The notes below the pieces were generated by a model that saw nothing but the letters and a program-made list of their open reading frames with translations, made no database searches and was not told where the DNA came from. From positions 1 through 9,968 of the forward strand of contig JACQGV010000100.1 of the NCBI GenBank assembly GCA_016199375.1: a stretch of DNA of 9,968 nucleotides, read 5' to 3'. Origin of the DNA: Chloroflexota bacterium (GTDB lineage: Bacteria > Chloroflexota > Dehalococcoidia > SHYM01). Both the position numbers and the translations under genes were made by a program. This document shows, one piece after another, positions 1 to 5,723 of this stretch; position 1 is the stretch's first letter, and the number at the start of each line of letters is the position of its first letter.

Positions 1-199
1 GCCCGGAGTAGACCACAAGCTGCCCCGCTGTCGCCGGGGTTGGCGTGGGAGCGGGAGGCTCTGTAGGGGCAGGTGTGGGCGTGGCAGTAGGGGCCGGAGC
101 CGGGGTGGCGGCGGGCTGAGCGCCGCCGCCGCAGGCGGCCCCCAGCAGGGCCAGGCCGCCCAACAACCCGGTGGTCACAGCTACGAACGGACCTTTCAT
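1..199 (-). CDS. Lipoprotein, probable Fe(III) ABC transporter substrate-binding protein (N-terminal part)
   Basis: Only the first 66 codons are in the window; the gene runs off the left edge. The ATG at 199 follows AAAGGAGG with about 6 nt spacing, a strong ribosome site. The protein opens with a short positive start and a hydrophobic stretch (residues 5-22) ending in LLGAAC, so Cys23 is the likely lipidated residue, although Gly at -3 is not the classical lipobox residue. A Pro/Thr/Ala-rich linker (about 27-59) follows, and then QLVVYSG. That is the usual first strand of family 1 solute-binding proteins of the FbpA/FutA iron type. The expected role is capture of ferric iron outside the membrane for an ABC importer. 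The metal-dependent regulator upstream on the same strand supports metal uptake. The lipoprotein call is firm. The iron call rests on six residues plus context, and another family 1 substrate is possible. Confidence 0.62.
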   Translation of the reverse strand, partial: MKGPFVAVTTGLLGGLALLGAACGGGAQPAATPAPAPTATPTPAPTEPPAPTPTPATAGQLVVYSG

Positions 200-320
200 C
201 AGTGCCTCCTTTAAATTTGTTTCGCACGGTTGTGCCGCCAATGCAAGGATGGCTTGGGGTCTGGCCGCATCCAGTCCCTCGCGGGAGGTGACCAGCATGG
301 AATAGACCAGCCATTGCTCC

Positions 321-338
321 TAGTGTATGCTTACACTA
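321..338. promoter_or_regulatory. 18-bp palindrome, candidate operator for the DtxR/MntR-like regulator
   Basis: TAGTGTATGCTTACACTA is a perfect 7-bp inverted repeat around a 4-nt centre. It lies in the leader of the lipoprotein gene, about 30-47 nt downstream of the start predicted from the promoter at 374-401. Its right half plus flank (TACACTAAAG, 332-341) recurs with one change as TATACTAAAG on the minus strand across the -10 of the regulator gene (1175-1166). DtxR-family repressors bind AT-rich dyads of this size. The assignment to this regulator is inferred from position and the shared half-site. Confidence 0.5.
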
Positions 339-373
339 AAGTCTACCGTGTGGACATACATATCTCATCGCTG

Positions 374-401
374 AGTATATACATAGTCACCCCGATGTCA
401 A
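374..401 (-). promoter_or_regulatory. Sigma-70-type promoter for the lipoprotein gene
   Basis: On the minus strand a perfect -35 TTGACA (401-396) is followed after 16 nt by -10 TATACT (379-374). Transcription would start near 367 and leave a leader of about 168 nt before the ATG at 199. The leader carries the 321-338 palindrome. This is the best promoter match in the window. Confidence 0.65.
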
Positions 402-404
402 GCC

Positions 405-421
405 CCCCGGTGGGGCCGGGG
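405..421 (-). terminator. GC-rich hairpin after the regulator gene, possible terminator
   Basis: CCCCGG and CCGGGG form a perfect 6-bp stem around a 5-nt loop, 23 nt beyond the regulator's stop codon and just before the -35 of the next promoter. No clear U-run follows on the minus strand, so intrinsic termination is uncertain. The position between two transcription units is what favours it. Confidence 0.3.
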
Positions 422-443
422 CGAGCTGAGGTGATGACCTGGA

Positions 444-1124
444 CTAGAGGGGCGTCACCAGCAGCGTCGCCGCCACCTGGTGGCCGATGACCAGCTCCTT
501 CTCCGCGCACCCCGGGCAGACGACGGTGATGGTGCCCTTGAAGGAGGCAACCTGGCTGATCTTGATAGTCTCGCCGGGGACAAAGCCGTGGGCGCCCAGG
601 TACCGCAAGAGGTCCGGGTCGTCCTCCGGCACCCGGGCCACCACCGCCTCGGCCCCCTCGGGCAGCGAGCCCAGCTCCTGCAAGGCTGGCCGGGGCTGGG
701 CGCCGTCGCGGCCAGGGATGGGGTAGCCGTGGGGGCAGGTGGCGGGGTCGCCCAGGAACTCGATCAAGCGCTGCTCGACCACCTCCGAGATGGCGTGCTC
801 GAAGAGGTGGGCCTGCTCGTAGACCAGGTGCCACTCGAGCTGCAGCACGTCGGTCAGCAGCCGCTCCGCCAGCCGGTGGCGCCGGACCACGTGCTCGGCG
901 ATGGCGTGGCCCTTGTCCGTCAGCGACAGCAGCTTGTTGGCCGCCATCTGCACCAGGCCGTCGCGGGCCAGCCGTTTGAGCATGCCAAAAGCCGTGGCCG
1001 GGGTGACGCCTGTGGTGTCAGCGATGCGGGCGGCGATTACAGGGCGCCCCCGCTCCTGGAAGCGGTAGATGGTGGTTAGATAGTCTTCCGAGGCGGCGGG
1101 GCTGGGCTTGGGCACGTGGGGCAT
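444..1124 (-). CDS. DtxR/MntR-family metal-dependent transcriptional repressor with FeoA-like C-terminal domain
   Basis: This 226-aa cytoplasmic repressor would bind DNA when loaded with Fe(II) or Mn(II). Residues 12-75 form the winged-helix DNA-binding domain (SEDYLTTIYRF, then TPATAFGMLKRL). Residues 76-130 form the dimerisation and metal-binding domain (RRHRLAERLLTD, YEQAHLFEHAIS). Residues 150-226 form the SH3-like FeoA domain. Aligned by eye to DtxR, His83, Glu87, Glu109 and His110 are kept. The Met10 position is Asp14, as in manganese-sensing MntR (Asp8). DtxR Cys102 is His106, and DtxR His98 is Tyr102. This favours Mn or mixed sensing over strict iron sensing, but the FeoA domain is typical of the longer DtxR/IdeR branch. 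The start at 1124 has AGAGG 5 nt upstream. The lipoprotein transporter gene lies downstream on the same strand, with its own promoter. Family is certain; metal is not. Confidence 0.93.
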   Translation of the reverse strand: MPHVPKPSPAASEDYLTTIYRFQERGRPVIAARIADTTGVTPATAFGMLKRLARDGLVQMAANKLLSLTDKGHAIAEHVVRRHRLAERLLTDVLQLEWHLVYEQAHLFEHAISEVVEQRLIEFLGDPATCPHGYPIPGRDGAQPRPALQELGSLPEGAEAVVARVPEDDPDLLRYLGAHGFVPGETIKISQVASFKGTITVVCPGCAEKELVIGHQVAATLLVTPL

Positions 1125-1154
1125 GAGGGCCTCTTTTGGGGCACGTACCGCACG

Positions 1155-1198
1155 CTAAATCGCTGCTTTAGTATAGTCTGCCGAGCGTGGTCTGTCCC
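1155..1198 (-). promoter_or_regulatory. Promoter and possible autoregulatory site of the DtxR/MntR-like gene
   Basis: On the minus strand -35 GGGACA (1198-1193), a 17-nt spacer and -10 TATACT (1175-1170) lie 46 nt upstream of the ATG. The -10 sits inside TATACTAAAG, a 9/10 match to the half-site in the 321-338 palindrome. A second dyad, CTAAA-N7-TTTAG (1155-1171), overlaps its downstream edge. Repressor bound here would cover the -10, so autoregulation is plausible but inferred. Confidence 0.5.
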
Positions 1199-1235
1199 CC
1201 CACAGTGTCCGCCTCTGGGTAGCCCCGGATGCGCC

Positions 1236-2537
1236 CTACTCCAGCACGCCATCCACGATCAACTGGGCGACCTCGTCGTCGGTATATCCCAGGAGCTCTT
1301 TGCAGACGTACTCGGTGTGCTCGCCCAGGAGCGGGGCGTGGCGCCGCAGGGAGCCGGGCGTGCGGCTCATCTGGAACGGGGGCCCATCGTAGGCGGTCTG
1401 TCCCGCCTCGGGGTGGTTCAGGCGGACGTAGTAGCCCCGGGCCCGCAGTTGCGGGTCGTGCCGCAGGGTGTCCTCGGCGTCCTGCACCACCCCCGCGGCT
1501 ACCCCGTGGGCCTGGAGGGTGAACAGGGCTTCCTCCGCCGGGCGTTGCCGCGTCCAGCCCTCGAGGTGCCGGTCCAGCTCGTCCTCGTGGGCCTTGCGCC
1601 CGGCCAGGGTGGCGAAGCGCTCGTCCCGCGCCCAGGCGGGGTCGCCCAGGGCCGCGCCCAGGCCCCGCCACTCGGCGTCGGTAAAGACCGCGATGGCGAC
1701 CCAGCGCTCGGCCTTGGGCTCCGGCGCCGGCCCGCGCTCGGAGAGGTAGGTGACGACGCGCTCCTCGCCCCGGCAACGATAGAGGCCGTGGGGCGCCGCG
1801 TAGGGCAGGCGGTTGCCCAGGCGCTCGGGGATGCGTCCGTTGGCGGTGTGCTCCAGGATGGCCGTCTCCAGGATGCTTACGGACGACTCGAACTGGGACA
1901 TCTCGATGTGCTGGCCCTGGCCGGTGCGGCGCCGGTAGCGCAGCGCGCCCAGGACGGAGATGGCCAGGTGGCCGGGGTTGATAACGTAGTCGGTGTAGTT
2001 GGTGCCGGTGCCCAGCGGGGGCCGGCCGGGGAAGCCCATGAGGTAGGCCATCCCGCCCAGGGGGGTGATCGTGGCGCCGAAGCCGGCGTAGTACTTGTGG
2101 GGCCCCCGCAGCCCTTGCATGGGCTGGTCCACCCAGATAATATCGGGCCTCACCTTCCGGGCCTCCTCGTAGCTGAGGCCCCAGCCCTCCATGACCCGGG
2201 GCGAGAAGTTCTCCACCACCACGTCGCTCACCTTCACCAGCCGCCAGATCACCTCCCGGGACGGAGGCTTGGAGAGGTTCAGGAAGAGGGAGAGCTTGCT
2301 GGAGTTGAAGTTGTTGTAGTAGCCGGAGCAGTTCAGATTGCCTACCTTGGCATCGGGCACCGGTTGAGCGATGCGCAGGCCGTCCAGGTGGGTCTGGGAC
2401 TCGAAGCGGATGACCTCGGCGCCATGGTCGGCCAGGAGCTTGGTGGCGATGGGGCCGGCGCCGAACCAGGAGAAGTCGGCGATCCGGATGCCCGCCAGGG
2501 GGAGCCGGGGGGATGTGGAGGGCAGGTTGTCAGCCAT
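1236..2537 (-). CDS. CaiB/BaiF family III CoA-transferase
   Basis: This 433-aa protein is the usual length for the family, which moves CoA between carboxylic acids in the cytoplasm through an aspartyl-CoA anhydride. The N-terminal Rossmann-like part has LAGIRIADFSWFGAGPIATKLLADHGAEVIR (about 14-44, shown here as its key run). The centre has LGTGTNYTDYVINPG, in which Asp183 sits at the catalytic position, followed by GALRYRRRTGQGQHIEMSQ. The C-terminal part has PLLGEHTEYV. The substrate cannot be told. I chose ATG 2537 because GGGAGG lies 7 nt upstream. An in-frame TTG 21 nt further up would place that ribosome site inside the gene. It follows the 109-aa gene by 25 nt, so it is probably the last gene of an operon. 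It resembles the partial transferase at the right edge, for example in DELDR-LEGWT and the AYDGP-F-MSRTPG region. Confidence 0.93.
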   Translation of the reverse strand: MADNLPSTSPRLPLAGIRIADFSWFGAGPIATKLLADHGAEVIRFESQTHLDGLRIAQPVPDAKVGNLNCSGYYNNFNSSKLSLFLNLSKPPSREVIWRLVKVSDVVVENFSPRVMEGWGLSYEEARKVRPDIIWVDQPMQGLRGPHKYYAGFGATITPLGGMAYLMGFPGRPPLGTGTNYTDYVINPGHLAISVLGALRYRRRTGQGQHIEMSQFESSVSILETAILEHTANGRIPERLGNRLPYAAPHGLYRCRGEERVVTYLSERGPAPEPKAERWVAIAVFTDAEWRGLGAALGDPAWARDERFATLAGRKAHEDELDRHLEGWTRQRPAEEALFTLQAHGVAAGVVQDAEDTLRHDPQLRARGYYVRLNHPEAGQTAYDGPPFQMSRTPGSLRRHAPLLGEHTEYVCKELLGYTDDEVAQLIVDGVLE

Positions 2538-2562
2538 CAGCATACCTCCCTGAGCCAAGGTT

Positions 2563-2892
2563 TCAGGGTTCGCGGCGATACAGGACGTGGCGCGGAAAGC
2601 CCGGCCAGGAATCGGCCGGACGCGCGATCTCGCGGAAGGCGACGGCCAGGCCCGGCATACGCTTGGCGATGAGCCCCTGGACCGCGTGCAGGCGCAAACG
2701 CAGGTCGTCGCTGAGGCCGGGCACCACCGTCTCGATCAAGGTGAGCTCGCCCATGGGCACGGCGGCCACCTCGTCCACGGGGGGAAGGTGCAAGCGGCGG
2801 AGGTTGTCCAGGTACAGCTCCACCAGCTCCCCCACTCCTTCCGGCAACGCCGGGCCGCCTGTCTCCGGGGCTGGCCCATCCTCAGATTGCAC
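2563..2892 (-). CDS. Uncharacterised 109-aa protein between two CoA-transferase genes
   Basis: I do not recognise this family. The GTG start at 2892 overlaps the end of the upstream CoA-transferase gene by 11 nt, with GAAGG about 7 nt before it, and the stop lies 25 nt before the next transferase. That is tight operon packing typical of translationally coupled genes. The product is soluble, with no signal peptide or membrane segment. It has an acidic N-terminus (residues 1-25), an amphipathic mainly helical middle (GELVELYLDNLRRLHL about 21-36, SDDLRLRLHAVQGLIAKRM about 61-79) and a basic C-terminus ending RHVLYRREP. Context suggests an accessory protein for the acyl-CoA step served by the neighbouring transferases, but no catalytic motif is visible. 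The antisense reading frames here are also open because of high GC, so the chance of a spurious call is not nil. Confidence 0.62.
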   Translation of the reverse strand: MQSEDGPAPETGGPALPEGVGELVELYLDNLRRLHLPPVDEVAAVPMGELTLIETVVPGLSDDLRLRLHAVQGLIAKRMPGLAVAFREIARPADSWPGFPRHVLYRREP

Positions 2893-4204
2893 CGGCGGCC
2901 TTCAGCAAGCTGAGCTCCTGGTGCGAGAGCCCCAGCTCCTGGCAGAATACCTCGTCGTTATGCTCTCCGATCAGGGGGGCGCGCTGCCGGATGCGCCAGG
3001 GCGTGGCGCTGAAATGGTACGGCCCGCCAGGGTAGGTGAGGGTCGCCCCCAGCTCGGCGTGGGCCACCTGATGAAAGAACTCCAGGGCGGCAAGCTGCTC
3101 GCTGGCCAGGAGGTCGGCGGGCGAGCTGATGGGCACCAGCATAATCCGGCGGCTCTGGGCGGCGTCGTAGAGCCCCTGCTTGGTCTGGGGGCGCAGGAAG
3201 GCCTCGACGAGCTGGTCCACGTGCTGGAACTGGCGCAGCCGCTCGGCCAGCTTCTTGGCGTCCACGGCCAGCGCCATCAGCGAGCGGAAGTCGTTGACGA
3301 CGGCGATGACCTCCTGCCACTGCGGCTCTAAGAGGTCGCCCTCTTTGCCCTCGCTGGCCATCCAGGAGAGCATGTCATCCCAGGTGGCGCCGTAGCCGGC
3401 GATGATGGAGAGGAAGACATGGCCGTCGGCGCACTCGTAGATGCCGCTGGCGGGGAAGGCGCGCCGGCCCCCGACGCGACGGCGGATGACGCCCTTGATG
3501 TCGAACTGCTGCATGGCCGTCTCCTGGGCCATGGACGCCGCTTCCTGGAGGGAGACATCCACCTGCTGCCCCAACCCGGACAGCTCGCGCTCGTAGAGGG
3601 CCATCAGGGTGCCGACGGCCGCCTGGACGGAGCCCATGTGATAGGCCTGGGAGCCCCACAGCCGGTTGGGCGGGTCCTCTGGGAGCCCCGCCAGGGTCAG
3701 CACGCCGCTCATGGCCAGGCTGGTAATGTCCGAGGCCTTGAAGTCCTTGTAGGGCCCCCACTGGCCGAAGCCGGTGATGCTGGTGACGATGAGGCGCGGG
3801 TTCAGCTCGGCCAGGGCGTCGTAGCCGAGGCCGCGGGCGGCCAGGTGGCCGGGGGGGAACGTCTCCACCAGCACGTCCGCCCTCTGGACGAGGCGTCGAA
3901 AGAGGGCGCGGCCGTCGGCCCGCTCCAGGTCCAGGGTGATGCCGCGCTTGTTGGTGTTGAAATGGAACCAGTAGAGGCTGCGCTCCGGGTGGGGCTGGTC
4001 GTGATAGAAGGGCGGCAGGTTGCGCAGGGGGTCGCCGCCGGGAGGCTCCACCCTGACCACGTCCGCGCCCAGGTCGGCCAGCAGCTTGGCGCAGTAGACG
4101 CCCTTGGCATCCGCCAGGTCCAGGACGCGGACGTCGCCCAGCAAGGTGGCCTTGTCCTGTCCTGCGCTTCCTGAGCCTGTCGAAGGACGAAGGGCCTGCT
4201 CCAC
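2882..4204 (-). CDS. CaiB/BaiF family III CoA-transferase homologue lacking the usual catalytic Asp
   Basis: This 440-aa protein spans the family: LLGDVRVLDLADAKGVYCAK (about 21-40), LLADLGADVVRVEPPGGDPL (about 41-60), NKRGITLDL, ADVLVETFPPG, a DITSLAMSGVLTLAG segment, MALYERELSGLGQQVDVS, and APLIGEHNDEVF near the end. Where active members have Asp before the GxxxAxxG helix, this one reads WGSQAYHMGSVQAAVG, with no acidic residue. It may use another mechanism, bind CoA without transfer, or act with a partner. The GTG start at 4204 is set by TGGAGG 5-6 nt upstream. Codons 6-11 are encoded by a copy of the CCTGAGCCTGTCGAAGG repeat (reverse strand), adding an odd RPSTGSGSAG stretch before the first beta strand. 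It is the first gene of a probable three-gene operon. Fold family is clear; activity is uncertain. Confidence 0.9.
   Translation of the reverse strand: MEQALRPSTGSGSAGQDKATLLGDVRVLDLADAKGVYCAKLLADLGADVVRVEPPGGDPLRNLPPFYHDQPHPERSLYWFHFNTNKRGITLDLERADGRALFRRLVQRADVLVETFPPGHLAARGLGYDALAELNPRLIVTSITGFGQWGPYKDFKASDITSLAMSGVLTLAGLPEDPPNRLWGSQAYHMGSVQAAVGTLMALYERELSGLGQQVDVSLQEAASMAQETAMQQFDIKGVIRRRVGGRRAFPASGIYECADGHVFLSIIAGYGATWDDMLSWMASEGKEGDLLEPQWQEVIAVVNDFRSLMALAVDAKKLAERLRQFQHVDQLVEAFLRPQTKQGLYDAAQSRRIMLVPISSPADLLASEQLAALEFFHQVAHAELGATLTYPGGPYHFSATPWRIRQRAPLIGEHNDEVFCQELGLSHQELSLLKAAGAI
4170..4186 (+). repeat. Copy of the CCTGAGCCTGTCGAAGG repeat inside a coding sequence
   Basis: The 17-mer is identical to 8896-8912. 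Here it lies in the 5' end of the CoA-transferase gene, in antisense orientation to it, and is translated as part of RPSTGSGSAG. Repeats with this core are commonly seen in bacterial intergenic DNA (prior knowledge), so a coding copy is unusual. Confidence 0.7.
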
Positions 4205-4311
4205 GGCGGCCTCCAGGCGGAGAATGCACCAATTCTACAATGGGCACACAAGAGAGGGGTCAGGCGACTAGTCGCGGCCCAAGCATGCCTGATGGTGGAC
4301 GCGCCAGCGCG

Positions 4312-5142
4312 TCAGAGCAGCCCCAGATCCCTTTCCAAGCTCCTGAGCTTCCGCTTCAATTCATATATCTCTTGAAATCTGTCAACCTGAATGAATCTGA
4401 TTGCGGCGCGGATCTCATGATACGTTCCAGACAACAGGTTCTCGGTCGCCTTGCGGTCTCGCTCCTGGGCGACTATGAAGATACGGCTGTTCCAGAGGTC
4501 GTACGCATGCTTCAGCTTGCCCAGCGCGTGATATAGGTCGCCTCCAATTTGAACCTCGAAAACAAAGGTGGGCACCGACCGCTCTACCCGGCGCCAGACC
4601 ACATCGAGGCGCTCGTTCTCCATTCGGTATTCCTTCTCCGCGATGAAATGCTGTAATTGTCCGGCCTCCACAAGCTGTTCAATAAGCTGCGCGTGCAGAG
4701 ATTGCTGAGGCTTAGAGGGCGGAGTGCTCTCCAATGGTGTGAGTGCGGCGACCGCCTCCATAGCCGTCTTCGCTTCAACTGATTGGAATCCGCCGCGTGC
4801 AAGCGTCCTCAGTGCCTGGATGTCAGTGCGCTGTTCTCGCCAGCGGTCGAACGGGAGCAGGTGCTCTACGTCGAATTCAAACCTGAGGGGCCATAAGACC
4901 TTTTGTTGCTTCACTTCGTCCGGCCACAGCGGTTTGTCTTGCTTGAATTTCCGTCGGACAGTTCCGTAGCCAACGACACCAGCCACCGGCGAGGTTATGT
5001 AGAAGAGAACCTTGTCCTCTTCAGAGATGTCCTCCCACATTAAAGCCGGTCTGCCGCCGGGCTTGAGGCCCCATGTGTTGCCTTCGTCAAAAGCTACACG
5101 CCATTGATCTGCGGGGCCAACTGCCAACCACCAACGAGGCAT
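4312..5142 (-). CDS. EVE/PUA-like domain fused to a PD-(D/E)XK-like nuclease, probable modification-dependent restriction enzyme
   Basis: This is a 276-aa soluble protein. Residues 1-100 fit the EVE/PUA-like fold: RWWLAVGPADQW at the start, NTWGLKPGG, EDKVLFYITSPVAGVVGYG, and the LWPDE...LWPLRFEF block. EVE domains read modified bases in DNA and are often fused to nucleases. A Ser/Pro linker (about 137-148) follows. Residues 148-245 look like a restriction-endonuclease-like core: helix HAQLIEQLVEAG, Glu171, Asp180 in RLDVVW, and FEVQIGG with Glu196 and Gln198, giving D...ExQ in place of D...ExK. Lys209 and Lys211 on the next helix could supply the missing lysine. Residues 251-275 form a charged coiled-coil-like tail. 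The likely role is cleavage of DNA bearing modified bases. The ATG at 5142 has AGGGG 4 nt upstream. G+C is about 45% in 4321-4380 against about 72% in 3001-3060 (hand counts), suggesting transfer. The EVE call is strong; the nuclease call is moderate. Confidence 0.75.
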   Translation of the reverse strand: MPRWWLAVGPADQWRVAFDEGNTWGLKPGGRPALMWEDISEEDKVLFYITSPVAGVVGYGTVRRKFKQDKPLWPDEVKQQKVLWPLRFEFDVEHLLPFDRWREQRTDIQALRTLARGGFQSVEAKTAMEAVAALTPLESTPPSKPQQSLHAQLIEQLVEAGQLQHFIAEKEYRMENERLDVVWRRVERSVPTFVFEVQIGGDLYHALGKLKHAYDLWNSRIFIVAQERDRKATENLLSGTYHEIRAAIRFIQVDRFQEIYELKRKLRSLERDLGLL

Positions 5143-5173
5143 GATTCCCCTCGCTGCCTATGAGATGGCTGGG

Positions 5174-5182
5174 AGTATACCA
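5174..5182 (-). promoter_or_regulatory. Extended -10 promoter for the EVE-nuclease gene
   Basis: On the minus strand TGGTATACT matches the extended -10 form TGnTATAAT with one change. It would start transcription near 5167, about 25 nt before the ATG. No good -35 lies 16-18 nt upstream, which fits extended -10 promoters. Confidence 0.45.
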
Positions 5183-5215
5183 CTTGCATGGGTGAGAAGG
5201 GTGTGGGCGATGCTC

Positions 5216-5244
5216 TTGACAAGTAGTTTCGGGTCCGCTAAGGT
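5216..5244 (+). promoter_or_regulatory. Promoter for the acidic 119-aa protein, divergent from the nuclease promoter
   Basis: A perfect TTGACA (5216-5221) is followed after 17 nt by TAAGGT (5239-5244), a weak -10. Predicted starts for the two divergent genes are about 85 nt apart, so a shared control region is possible. Confidence 0.45.
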
Positions 5245-5273
5245 CCCGGTCCATCCTTCGCCAGGAGGCAAAC

Positions 5274-5633
5274 ATGGGCCTGGACATCGGCATCATCCAC
5301 ATCGATTACTTACCGCGCCCGCAGGGTTGGGCCTACCGGTTCGCCCACGAGTTGGCCGTGGAGGCATGCCACGGCTACATGAGCGGCGGCGACAATAATT
5401 GGGGCCCCTTCACCCAGCGCCAGGTGCTACGAATGCTGGACACCTTCGCCGCAGACAAGGGCCTGGACGCTGCTGCCAAGTCCGAGGTTCTGGCCTGGGT
5501 GCGCTCGCTGCCATGGGAAGGCTGGGTCGCTGACTTCGATCCCCATGCGGCGCAGGACGATGACGACGACCCCTGGATAGATGGCCCAGACGAGTCTAGC
5601 GGCGGCTTCATCGAGCTCCACTTCTGGTGGTGA
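5274..5633 (+). CDS. Uncharacterised small acidic Trp-rich protein (119 aa)
   Basis: I do not recognise this family. The ATG at 5274 follows AGGAGG with 5 nt spacing, one of the best ribosome sites in the window, so the gene is very likely real. The protein has 21 Asp/Glu against 7 Lys/Arg and 8 Trp in 119 residues. It opens with MGLDIGIIHIDYL, probably a beta hairpin. A helical middle follows (residues about 48-77, TQRQVLRMLDTFAADKG), then an acidic run QDDDDDPW (about 94-101) and the ending IELHFWW. There is no signal peptide or membrane segment. It is divergent from the EVE-nuclease gene with about 130 nt between starts, and it sits before the dehydrogenase, which has its own promoter. Its charge would suit a protein that contacts a DNA-binding protein or mimics DNA, but that is speculation. 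Confidence 0.8.
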   Translation: MGLDIGIIHIDYLPRPQGWAYRFAHELAVEACHGYMSGGDNNWGPFTQRQVLRMLDTFAADKGLDAAAKSEVLAWVRSLPWEGWVADFDPHAAQDDDDDPWIDGPDESSGGFIELHFWW

Positions 5634-5660
5634 GCGTGTGATTGCTACCGCGTCGTCTAC

Positions 5661-5689
5661 TTTACTCCGCTTGCGGTGTGTTATATAGT
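5661..5689 (+). promoter_or_regulatory. Promoter for the dehydrogenase-hydrolase-RNase D cluster
   Basis: TTTACT (5661-5666), a 17-nt spacer and TATAGT (5684-5689, 5 of 6 to consensus) lie 35 nt upstream of the dehydrogenase ATG. It is AT-rich within GC-rich DNA. Confidence 0.5.
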
Positions 5690-5723
5690 ACGCCCGCTGA
5701 CGTGGGTCTGGCAGGAGGAAGCT

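Noticed and set aside
1116..2672. 518-codon open frame on the plus strand opposite the first CoA-transferase
   Set aside because: It is antisense to a clear CaiB/BaiF gene, crosses the regulator's promoter region, and its protein is low-complexity Gly/Val/Ala/Leu with no family features. High GC keeps antisense frames open.
4232..4237. TAGAAT on the minus strand as -10 for the CoA-transferase operon
   Set aside because: It is 5 of 6 to consensus but has no -35 at 16-18 nt, so it is not listed as a feature. The operon promoter stays unplaced within 4205-4311.
4240..4536. 98-codon plus-strand frame at the 3' end of the EVE-nuclease gene
   Set aside because: It is antisense to the nuclease coiled-coil tail, has no strong ribosome site, and its sequence mirrors the opposite gene.
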